In this document: positions 26,920 to 35,421 of the stretch, piece by piece
Layout of the letters: each line of letters begins with the position of its first letter
How positions within the stretch are numbered: the stretch's first letter is position 1
From: Colwellia demingiae
GTDB taxonomy: Bacteria; Pseudomonadota; Gammaproteobacteria; Enterobacterales; Alteromonadaceae
Direction of reading: 5' to 3'
Length of the DNA stretch: 64,000 nucleotides
Assembly (NCBI RefSeq): GCF_007954275.1
Contig: NZ_VOLT01000003.1
Span: 372,001 to 436,000 of the forward strand
Notes under the pieces: model-generated
What the model saw: the letters and a program-made list of their open reading frames with translations, nothing else
What the model was told of the DNA's origin: nothing
Databases searched by the model: none
Translations under genes and position numbers: made by a program

Positions 26920-28662
26920 ATGAAAAGAACTAGCATATCGCGTAAGCTGCTAACAAGAGTACTCTCTGTTTATTTTATTTTAACCATCAGTGTTACTGGC
27001 ATTCAGATAATTGCAGAATATTTTAATACCAAAAGTCACATAAACAGTGAACTACTTACTTTGCAAAAAACCATTAGTGGTAGCTTAACCCGTGCTGTAT
27101 GGGAACTTAATACTCAACAAGCTGTAGATATTTCTGAAGGCTTAATCGCTATTCCAATGATTAAAGGGATAACCGTAACTGACGAAGCGAATAATGTTAT
27201 CACTCAACTAGGTGAGGTATTATCAGCACCCTCTCAAACCTCGCAAGATTCTTTCAGCGAACATCAAAGCATAAGCTCCTTAGCAGAAGGTCTCTTCGGT
27301 CACTCTTTCCCATTAATATTTGAATTTTCAGGGCGGACTACAACGGTTGGTACTGTCACTTTATTATCAAGTAATGATGTTATTTTTAGCCGTATTGAGG
27401 TCGGAATTTACTTTCTAATTGGCAATGCCATTGTAAAAACAACTTTTTTAGTTTTCTTATTTTTATTAGCTTTTTCTAAATTGTTGACCGAACCTCTACA
27501 AGAACTTACCGATCAAATGAAGCAACTTGATTTACATGATCCCGAAGCCTCTAAATTTCATATTATCAACGACGAGAAAAACGAGCTAAATATCCTTGAA
27601 GATGCTTATAATAATTTAATTGATGAACTTGTTGAATTTAAAGATAAACTTTCATTATCCCAACGAGAAACTAATTTAGCTAATGACAAATTAGATGAAC
27701 AGAATTTATTGCTCGAGCAAGAAGTCGCACGAAAAACGTCCACATTAAGTAGCACGTTATTACGAATGGAAGTTCAACAAAAAGAAATGCTAGAGCAACA
27801 AAACGAATTAAAAGCAGAAAATAATCGTCGCCGAAAAACAGAAAGTACACTTATTACGACAAACAAAGAACTAAAGAATTTAATATTAGAATTAAATAAA
27901 GCTCAAGATAGATTGTTAGAAGCAGAAAAAATGGCGTCTTTAGGACAACTAAGTGCCGAAGTTTCTCATGAAGTTAATACCCCTATTGGCATTAGTATCA
28001 CTTCAACAAGTTATTTAGCTGATATTATTACTAAACTTCAACAAGACATCAGTGCACAAAAACTATCAAAGCGTACTATTGACTGTTTTATAAGTAATGC
28101 TCAACACAGCATTAAGCTATTATCAAATAACTTACAAAGAGCTGCCGAGTTAATTGCTAGCTTTAAGCAAGTTGCCGTTGATCAAACTAATGATAAAGTA
28201 AGATTGATAAATATCTCAAAATATCTTGATGAAATCATCCAGTCAATTCATCCTAAATTAAAAAAAACCAATCATTGCGTCAAAATAAATTGCGACCCGC
28301 ATATAGAAATTTATACACACCCAGGTGCTATTGCCCAAATAATTATTAATTTAATTATTAATTCTATAATCCATGCATTTCATGATATTAACAGAGGCAC
28401 AATCAATATAGATGTGACCTTAGAGCAACAAAGACTAATAATACTTTACCGTGATAATGGCACTGGCATTAATGAAGAACAGCTTGATAAATTATTTGAC
28501 CCTTTTTATACCACTCAAGCAGATAAAGGCGGAACAGGTTTAGGGACTCATATAATTAAAAATTTAGTGGTTGGTACACTTAATGGCTCTATCGATGCCT
28601 ACTCAGGATCAGAAGGCGGCTTAAGCTATCGCATGACTTTACCCGATATGAGGTATAGCTAA
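26920..28662 (+). CDS. Orphan membrane sensor histidine kinase (580 aa)
   Basis: Two membrane helices (about 12-32 and 160-190) enclose a small periplasmic domain of about 125 residues; then a HAMP-like linker, a long coiled coil (about 240-335), a dimerisation domain with MASLGQLSAEVSHEVNTPIG (His near residue 350), and an ATPase domain with N-box IINLIINSIIHAF, YRDNGTGI and GTGLGTHIIKNLV. HEVNTP replaces the more usual HELRTP. No response regulator is adjacent, so its partner is unknown. The periplasmic part shows no recognisable ligand domain. No strong Shine-Dalgarno precedes the ATG. Confidence 0.9.
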   Translation: MKRTSISRKLLTRVLSVYFILTISVTGIQIIAEYFNTKSHINSELLTLQKTISGSLTRAVWELNTQQAVDISEGLIAIPMIKGITVTDEANNVITQLGEVLSAPSQTSQDSFSEHQSISSLAEGLFGHSFPLIFEFSGRTTTVGTVTLLSSNDVIFSRIEVGIYFLIGNAIVKTTFLVFLFLLAFSKLLTEPLQELTDQMKQLDLHDPEASKFHIINDEKNELNILEDAYNNLIDELVEFKDKLSLSQRETNLANDKLDEQNLLLEQEVARKTSTLSSTLLRMEVQQKEMLEQQNELKAENNRRRKTESTLITTNKELKNLILELNKAQDRLLEAEKMASLGQLSAEVSHEVNTPIGISITSTSYLADIITKLQQDISAQKLSKRTIDCFISNAQHSIKLLSNNLQRAAELIASFKQVAVDQTNDKVRLINISKYLDEIIQSIHPKLKKTNHCVKINCDPHIEIYTHPGAIAQIIINLIINSIIHAFHDINRGTINIDVTLEQQRLIILYRDNGTGINEEQLDKLFDPFYTTQADKGGTGLGTHIIKNLVVGTLNGSIDAYSGSEGGLSYRMTLPDMRYS

Positions 28663-28714
28663 AAGCTGCTGTCTTAACATTAGAATTCAGGTATGATAAT
28701 CGCCAAAACACTCT

Positions 28715-28976
28715 TATACCCGTTCTATTTCAAGATGCAAGTTCAGGAACACAGAGCAATTTCACTGCTAGACACACCAATTAAGTCATGGCACTCCCTT
28801 ACAAATTGGTGCAACAACGAAGTGATGTTGCTCTGTGTTCCCCTTGGGTGGTTTTTAAAAGACTTTATTCAGCGTTATTCATTTTAAGAAGGGATAACCA
28901 TTCTTTACAATGAATGCCTTGCCTAAAGTCTTTTAAATTCCCACTGAATCCTGCATTCTGAAGTGGAACGGGTATA
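28715..28976. mobile_element. MITE-like element with terminal and nested inverted repeats
   Basis: A 262-bp non-coding unit. Its ends are 25-bp inverted repeats (28715-28739 and 28952-28976, 21 of 25 matching, both starting TATACCCGTTC). Inside are two hairpins: GGAACACAGAGCAA (28745-28758) pairs perfectly with TTGCTCTGTGTTCC near 28829-28842, with CACCAATT/AATTGGTG nested within; and AAAAGACTTTA (about 28857) pairs perfectly with TAAAGTCTTTT (28924-28934), with ATTCATT/AATGAAT inside. No transposase is encoded; a 64-residue ORF across it is a by-product of the palindrome. Confidence 0.7.
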
Positions 28977-28996
28977 TATCAACCTAGGATTTACTT

Positions 28997-29920
28997 ATGT
29001 GGTTTAAAAACCTTTACTTTTTTGCTTTTACTCGTCCTTTTGAATGGTCAGAGCAAGACTTAGAAAAACATTTATCTGAACATCTTTTTACTCCGCTGGG
29101 CTCCACAGAAATCTCTCATTTTGGCTGGATAAACGCATTAGGAAAGCATGGTGATACGAGTGTTCATAGTGCAAACGGTAACTTTTTAATTTGTGCTCGC
29201 AAAGAAGAAAAAATGCTTCCTGCTTCTGTTATTAAAGATATGATAGAAGAAAAAGTTAATTTACTTGAACAAGAGCAAGGCCGTGGTGCTACGAAAAAAG
29301 AAAAGGAACAATTCAAGGAAGATATAACTTTTGAGTTACTCCCTCGTGCTTTTTCTCGTATAACAGACACCCATGCTTATATAAGCCCGGTTAATAATAT
29401 TATCGTTATCAATTCAAGCTCACGTGGTAAAGCAGAAGATTTATTAGCTTTACTACGTAAAGTACTTGGTACCTTACCTGTGAGCAGTTTTGAACCTGAC
29501 GTTTGTGCCGATGAAACGATGACTGACTGGCTGAATGAGAAGAGCTTAGGTGGTAAGTTCACTTTAGGCATGGAAGCTGAATTTAATGCTTTAGGGGATG
29601 ATGGTGCAGTTGTTCGTGTAAAAAATCAAGACCTATTAAGTGAAGAGATTAAATCGCATTTAGATGCCGATAAGTACGTGGTAAAGGTCGCTTTAGAATG
29701 GGATGAATCTTTATCATTCATTTTGTGCGATGACTTAGCCATAAAACGGGTGAAGTTTTTTGATGTTATTCACGAACAAAATGATGATATCGATAGTGAT
29801 GATGTAATTGCTAAGCTTGACGCAGATTTCGCGCTAATGTCAGGTGAGTTAAACCGTTTTATTATCGAACTATTGGCTGAGTTCTCTATGAAGACGACTG
29901 ACCTATTAGAAAAAGATTAA
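28997..29920 (+). CDS. rdgC: Recombination-associated protein RdgC (307 aa)
   Basis: Nucleoid-associated, ring-forming DNA-binding protein that restrains RecA and is needed in some replication-restart mutants. The start MWFKNLYFFAFTRPFEW and the segments FGWINALGKHG and RVKNQDLLSEEI are characteristic of RdgC; length equals E. coli RdgC (303 aa). AGGA precedes the ATG. It begins 20 bp after the MITE-like element, so its promoter must lie in or before that element unless it is read from the kinase side. A bidirectional terminator follows. Confidence 0.95.
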   Translation: MWFKNLYFFAFTRPFEWSEQDLEKHLSEHLFTPLGSTEISHFGWINALGKHGDTSVHSANGNFLICARKEEKMLPASVIKDMIEEKVNLLEQEQGRGATKKEKEQFKEDITFELLPRAFSRITDTHAYISPVNNIIVINSSSRGKAEDLLALLRKVLGTLPVSSFEPDVCADETMTDWLNEKSLGGKFTLGMEAEFNALGDDGAVVRVKNQDLLSEEIKSHLDADKYVVKVALEWDESLSFILCDDLAIKRVKFFDVIHEQNDDIDSDDVIAKLDADFALMSGELNRFIIELLAEFSMKTTDLLEKD

Positions 29921-29940
29921 ATAGTTACCCTGTATCAAAT

Positions 29941-29969
29941 AAAAATGGCAACTAAGCGTTGCCATTTTT
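29941..29969. terminator. Bidirectional terminator between rdgC and HDOD gene
   Basis: AAAAATGGCAAC pairs perfectly with GTTGCCATTTTT around TAAGC. Confidence 0.85.
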
Positions 29970-30004
29970 AATACTGTTATAATTTATTCATGAATTAGTC
30001 ATAG

Positions 30005-30847
30005 TTAAATAAACATAGCTCTTACGCCTTCACACATGCCTTTAAATTCATCACTATCCATGTAATCTACCTCAGGTAAAATGCCTTTTTTAGTATAATT
30101 GTTCAATAATGCTATTTTAGTTGACTCATTTTTAAAGACATTGTGATAAATAGCCCCTGCTCTAATGAAATCTAAATAATGCACTTCGCTAGGTAAAATA
30201 GTTAAATCACTCCAACTCTCAGCTAATAACGTAAACTCTTCAGAGAACCCCCACTTGCGTGTTATTGCTCCACCTACCCGTCCTGATAACTTAAGAATGG
30301 CTTGTTGTAAAAAGGTCGGATTAGCAAAAACATCAGGATGGTTTTCTGCCTCAGTTAAAATAGGTAAAACACCTATATTATGTATTAACGAAGCTAAAGT
30401 AATAGTATCTAGAGAGAGTGACGAGTGTTTGTTTCCTTTTAGGTATATATTCATCAAGCTAATCGCAACTGATGCTATATCAATAGTTTTAACCCACGCC
30501 TTGTTCATATACATAGCCACAACATCATTGTTAGAGACAAATACTTGTTCAATAGCCATTGCTGTAGCAATACTCTTAATTTGGATTAAGCCAATACGAG
30601 TTACAGCTTGGGGTACCGTCTCTACTTTTATACTGCGACCCAAAATAGCATTATTAGCAACTTTGAGCATACCTAAAGATAAGGCTGGATCTTGAGTAAT
30701 AATGTCACTCATTTGATTCAAATTAATATCAGGATCATCAGCAGCACTTCTAACTTTCAATGCCACTTCAGGTAAAGTTGGAAGTACAAGCGTGTCTTGT
30801 TTTATTTTTTCAGTCAAAATCGCATACAGGGCATTTTCAGTTGCCAT
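30005..30847 (-). CDS. HDOD domain protein (280 aa)
   Basis: Single HDOD domain (about 15-215), an HD-related output domain without the full metal-binding HD set. Seen: LPTLPEVALKVRSAADDPD and ISQDP-like ITQDPALSLGMLKVANNA, the standard N-terminal signature, then GLIQIKSIATAMAIEQVF and LASLIHNIGVLPIL. HDOD proteins act in signalling, motility and stress responses, often with cyclic-di-GMP systems, but the biochemical role is unknown. No GGDEF or receiver domain is fused. Single-gene unit with its own terminator. Confidence 0.88.
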   Translation of the reverse strand: MATENALYAILTEKIKQDTLVLPTLPEVALKVRSAADDPDINLNQMSDIITQDPALSLGMLKVANNAILGRSIKVETVPQAVTRIGLIQIKSIATAMAIEQVFVSNNDVVAMYMNKAWVKTIDIASVAISLMNIYLKGNKHSSLSLDTITLASLIHNIGVLPILTEAENHPDVFANPTFLQQAILKLSGRVGGAITRKWGFSEEFTLLAESWSDLTILPSEVHYLDFIRAGAIYHNVFKNESTKIALLNNYTKKGILPEVDYMDSDEFKGMCEGVRAMFI

Positions 30848-31004
30848 AAATCCACCTTTATTTTTATTGTGATAATTATTTAAAGTAGCACACTATTTTA
30901 CAATGTAATTTTTTTTATCAATATTTTTCAAGCTAATAGCAATAAAAAAGCTCCTTTTTTCCAAAATAAATTGCAAGCACTCCTTATCCAAGAAAAAGTA
31001 AGTC

Positions 31005-31018
31005 TTGATCTAGATCAC
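31005..31018. promoter_or_regulatory. FNR/CRP-family site upstream of trhP
   Basis: TTGATCTAGATCAC matches the FNR consensus TTGAT-N4-ATCAA at 9 of 10 positions. A TATAAT lies 7 bp downstream (31025-31030), so the site overlaps the -35 region of the likely promoter, about 100 bp before the gene. Overlap would favour repression at that promoter; another start point could allow activation. Confidence 0.55.
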
Positions 31019-31117
31019 GCTTGGTATAATTTGAAATAGAAGGGATGGGCCATATTGAGTATAATTTGCCGCTGATTTTTTCTTACGTTTTCATTCCATC
31101 ATACATTTGAGTACCCC

Positions 31118-32509
31118 ATGATAAAACCTGAACTTCTATCTCCTGCCGGTAGTTTAAAAAATATGCGATATGCTTTTGCCTACGGCGCAGATGCTGTTTA
31201 TGCTGGCCAACCTCGTTATTCCTTACGGGTCAGAAACAATGAGTTTAGTTTAGAGAATATTCAAATTGGTATAAACGAAGCACACCAACTGGGTAAAAAA
31301 TTCTACCTAGTTAACAATATCGCACCACACAACGGGAAACTAAAAACCTTCCTTAAAGATATTGCACCTATTGTTACCATGAAGCCAGACGCATTAATCA
31401 TGTCGGATCCTGGTCTTATAATGTTGGTTAGAGAGAACTTTCCTGACATGGCAATACACTTGTCGGTACAAGCCAATGCAGTCAATTGGGCAACAGTTAA
31501 GTTTTGGCAACAACAGGGAGTTGAACGAGTAATATTATCTAGAGAGCTTTCGCTTGATGAAATTGAAGATATTCGCTTTCATTGCCCAGAAATGGAATTA
31601 GAAGTATTTGTCCATGGTGCTCTTTGCATGGCGTATTCTGGTCGCTGTTTACTCTCAGGTTATATCAATAAAAGAGATCCTAACCAAGGAACTTGTACCA
31701 ACTCTTGTCGTTGGAAGTACGATACTCATGAAGCCAAAGAAACAGAAACAGGTGACATTATTGCTGTTAAACCTGAAGCTGTTGAAGTGTATATGCCAGA
31801 GCAAGATATCATCACCCCTTCTCAAAAACCTATCGATGATGTCATTTTACTACAAGAACAAGGTCGCCCTGGTGAATATATGCCAGCTTTTGAAGATGAA
31901 CATGGTACCTACATCATGAATTCAAAAGATTTACGCGCTGTAGAGCACGTTGAACGTCTAGTTAAAATGGGTGTTCACTCACTGAAAATTGAAGGTAGAA
32001 CTAAATCATTCTATTACTGCGCAAGAACAGCGCAAGTGTATGGTAAAGCCATTAATGATGCCATAGCAGACAGAACGTTCAATCCAAAACTAAATACTGA
32101 TTTAGAACACTTAGCACATCGTGGTTATACCGAAGGTTTTTTACAACGACATCGCCATGGCGATACCCAGAACTATGAGTATGGTTACTCTAAAAGTGAT
32201 ACTCAGCAATTTGTTGGTGAAGTGCTAGGACGAAATGAAATAAATGGTCTTATACAAATTGACGTCAAAAATAAATTTCTTGTTGGTGATCAACTTGAGC
32301 TGATGACGCCTAAAGGCAACCAGACATTTACATTAAATAAGATGATTCATAGTAAAACGGGTGAAAGTATTGATGATGCTAAAGGATCTGGGCATAAGGT
32401 AGAAATTGAGGTTGATACTGATCTAGCACTAGATTTTGGTATTATCATGCGCTACTTGGATGAAGGTGGTACTACTCGTCACCCATTTGCACAAAACCAA
32501 AAAACTTAG
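31118..32509 (+). CDS. trhP: U32 family tRNA hydroxylation protein TrhP/YegQ (463 aa)
   Basis: Peptidase U32-like protein of the YegQ group, which in E. coli makes 5-hydroxyuridine at tRNA position 34 by the oxygen-independent, prephenate-dependent route. Starts with PELLSPAGSLKNMRYAFAYGADAVYAG, and carries the U32 signature EVFVHGALCMAYSGRCLLSG followed by CTNSCRWKY; these Cys are candidate Fe-S ligands. LKIEGRTKSFYY is also typical. Length matches YegQ (453 aa). A ferredoxin gene, yfhL, follows by 40 bp in the same operon, and an FNR-like site lies upstream. Confidence 0.93.
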   Translation: MIKPELLSPAGSLKNMRYAFAYGADAVYAGQPRYSLRVRNNEFSLENIQIGINEAHQLGKKFYLVNNIAPHNGKLKTFLKDIAPIVTMKPDALIMSDPGLIMLVRENFPDMAIHLSVQANAVNWATVKFWQQQGVERVILSRELSLDEIEDIRFHCPEMELEVFVHGALCMAYSGRCLLSGYINKRDPNQGTCTNSCRWKYDTHEAKETETGDIIAVKPEAVEVYMPEQDIITPSQKPIDDVILLQEQGRPGEYMPAFEDEHGTYIMNSKDLRAVEHVERLVKMGVHSLKIEGRTKSFYYCARTAQVYGKAINDAIADRTFNPKLNTDLEHLAHRGYTEGFLQRHRHGDTQNYEYGYSKSDTQQFVGEVLGRNEINGLIQIDVKNKFLVGDQLELMTPKGNQTFTLNKMIHSKTGESIDDAKGSGHKVEIEVDTDLALDFGIIMRYLDEGGTTRHPFAQNQKT

Positions 32510-32549
32510 ACACTTGATCAATTATTAATGTTAAAAGGTCAAAAATGAT

Positions 32550-32795
32550 ATGGCATTAAAAATATTAGACTCATGCATAAACTGTGATATGTGCGATCCA
32601 GAATGCCCCAATGGTGCTATTACCCTTGGCGCTGATATTTATGAAATAGATGTGGATAAATGCACTGAGTGTATAGGTCATTACGATCAACCAACTTGTG
32701 TCAGTGTCTGCCCTATTGACTGTGTTAAACCTGATCTGGACCATGTTGAAGATGAGGATGCATTATTAGCGAAGTTTGTTCGATTACATGGATAG
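32550..32795 (+). CDS. yfhL: YfhL family 2[4Fe-4S] ferredoxin (81 aa)
   Basis: Small ferredoxin with two cluster motifs: CINCDMCDPECPNGA (residues about 9-23) and CTECIGHYDQPTCVSVCPIDC (about 38-58). The 8-residue insert between the second and third Cys of the second motif is typical of the Alvin (YfhL) ferredoxin type with an unusually low redox potential. Length 81 against 86 in E. coli. It sits immediately behind trhP, suggesting that it supplies electrons or supports the Fe-S cluster of the tRNA-hydroxylation enzyme; this link is an inference. Confidence 0.95.
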   Translation: MALKILDSCINCDMCDPECPNGAITLGADIYEIDVDKCTECIGHYDQPTCVSVCPIDCVKPDLDHVEDEDALLAKFVRLHG

Positions 32796-32825
32796 TTAGT
32801 AATTATAGTTTTTAACACTATGGAA

Positions 32826-32858
32826 AACTACGAGTAACAAAAGTCATTACTCGTAGTT
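32826..32858 (-). terminator. Terminator between yfhL and cysB
   Basis: AACTACGAGTAA pairs perfectly with TTACTCGTAGTT around a 9-nt loop; a T-run follows only on the minus strand (cysB side). Confidence 0.6.
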
Positions 32859-32868
32859 ACTGCGACTC

Positions 32869-33885
<1,017 letters not shown>

Positions 33886-34120
33886 TTATAATAAAATAAT
33901 ATACTTAATCCAACATTTATTCCATTATATTTTTTAATTTTTGTAAATAAAATTCTCCACTTTGCCATTAAATTCATTAAGAATATTCTTCACTTAGTTA
34001 TACGCGACTTAAGAACACCATTTGTAGGTCATTTTTCACTTAAATATACAACTAGTCCTATGCTAACCAAAACATTTTTTGTAGACTGCCTAGTAGTTTA
34101 TTTATTCAAGAGAATCTTAG

Positions 34121-34891
34121 ATGATTGCTATTATTATTGGGTTAATTATTGCCTTAATTGTAATTGTTGTTGTAGTTAGCTCTATTCAACAGCATAAAGA
34201 AAAATTAGAAGCAGAAAAACGCGTTAAAGTCGCAAAACAAAAAGCAGTTATTGATGAAAATGAAGACCTTATTTTTAATTTAGCAAATTTACCAAATAAT
34301 CCAAATATCGTTAAAATATTAAATCGCCGTAGCCTCAATGCCGCTAAAACTATGCAAGAGCTTATGCCTGAAGTTAAAGGTATAAAAAAAAGAGTTCAAG
34401 AATTACAGTCTCGATTAAAAGCCTCTGAAGATCTTGCTAATAATCAAGCTTCAGTTGAGGATCATTTTACCTTACCAGACAATGAGCAACAGCTTGTTGG
34501 CATATTACAGTGCATCAAGAAATTACGTGTGGTGCTTAAATCTGAACAAAACAAAGGAGCTCTTGACGCACAAAGCTTTACTGCAGAAGATCAGCGACTA
34601 GCGACCATGCAATTAAAAATCAATATTGAGAGCTTAGTTAAGCGCGGTACTCAAGCTTTTAATAAAGAAATGCTTGGTTCTGCTCGACAATATTTTGAGA
34701 AGGCCTTACAAAGTTTAGCGAGTAGCACGGTAAAAAATGATTATGTCGCAACGAGGCAATCTGATATTTCAAATCAATTAGAAGAAATCACTGATGCGTT
34801 AAAACATACCAATGCTAAAGATGCTGCGAAAAAAGCAAAAAGCGAAGAAAATGAATTAGATTTATTATTTCAACCAAAGAAAAAGTGGTAA
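34121..34891 (+). CDS. Membrane-anchored coiled-coil protein of unknown function (256 aa)
   Basis: Not a family whose function I know. It has one N-terminal membrane helix (residues 2-23, IAIIIGLIIALIVIVVVVSS) and no signal cleavage site, so the rest is probably cytoplasmic. Residues 25-55 and 75-115 are charged and predicted coiled coil; about 165-225 contains a TPR-like pair of helices (RGTQAFNKEMLGSARQYFEK). The tail is Lys/Glu-rich and ends in FQPKKKW. The gene stands between cysB and an RRF_GI-like gene, 61 bp before the latter, and similar proteins near topA in related genomes are sometimes annotated as DNA repair proteins without evidence. Confidence 0.75.
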   Translation: MIAIIIGLIIALIVIVVVVSSIQQHKEKLEAEKRVKVAKQKAVIDENEDLIFNLANLPNNPNIVKILNRRSLNAAKTMQELMPEVKGIKKRVQELQSRLKASEDLANNQASVEDHFTLPDNEQQLVGILQCIKKLRVVLKSEQNKGALDAQSFTAEDQRLATMQLKINIESLVKRGTQAFNKEMLGSARQYFEKALQSLASSTVKNDYVATRQSDISNQLEEITDALKHTNAKDAAKKAKSEENELDLLFQPKKKW

Positions 34892-34951
34892 ATTATTCTT
34901 TATACCTTTATGTCACTCGCTTACTTTTAACTTTTCAAGGTTTAAAGCCCT

Positions 34952-35320
34952 GTGGAAAAAATCAATACGATTAACTTACCCTCCTTTCTTCGCCGTACTA
35001 TGAAAGCATACGCTTTAAAAGCTCATATCAGGCAGTTAGGCTGTGATTTAAGTCGTATTGGTCGTTCAAGGAACTGGCAACTAAAAGCAAATTTTGACCA
35101 ACTCCAAGGCATCATTGAGTTTATTGAACAAAAAAATGAAAAGAGCTGGCTATGGCTTGCCAAGTTACTCAAAAAAGAATATCAGCATTTAAGTCACGAA
35201 AACCTTTTAGTCCTAGCAACTCGCATGGAAAATGTAACTATTGCTGCCTTGATAGCACAAACTGACTGTACTTTAGCACAAGCAAGAAAAGTGTTAGATG
35301 AGTTAGAAGGCTTAGATTAA
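34952..35320 (+). CDS. RRF_GI-like small protein (122 aa)
   Basis: Starts at GTG. The sequence, with INLPSFLRRTMKAYALKAH and IGRSRNWQL early on and a Leu-rich helical C-terminus ending in ARKVLDELEGL, resembles the small family labelled ribosome recycling factor (RRF_GI) in Vibrio and Shewanella; that label does not imply true RRF activity. The C-terminal 40 residues look like a helix-turn-helix (LAQARKVLDELEG), so RNA or DNA binding is conceivable. It lies just before a terminator shared with topA. Family call is from memory and moderate. Confidence 0.6.
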   Translation: MEKINTINLPSFLRRTMKAYALKAHIRQLGCDLSRIGRSRNWQLKANFDQLQGIIEFIEQKNEKSWLWLAKLLKKEYQHLSHENLLVLATRMENVTIAALIAQTDCTLAQARKVLDELEGLD

Positions 35321-35370
35321 GCGCTAAATAGGGATTAAGTTAAAGTCTACATCGAGATCAAAGTAGACAA

Positions 35371-35400
35371 AAAAATAGATACCATAAGGTATCTATTTTT
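35371..35400. terminator. Bidirectional terminator before topA end
   Basis: AAAAATAGATACC pairs perfectly with GGTATCTATTTTT around ATAA, between two convergent genes. Confidence 0.8.
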
Positions 35401-35421
35401 ATTTTTCAGCAAGGAATATAT

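Noticed and set aside
28693..28887. 64-residue ORF across the MITE-like element
   Set aside because: It is produced by palindromic DNA, has no ribosome site and no protein-like character.
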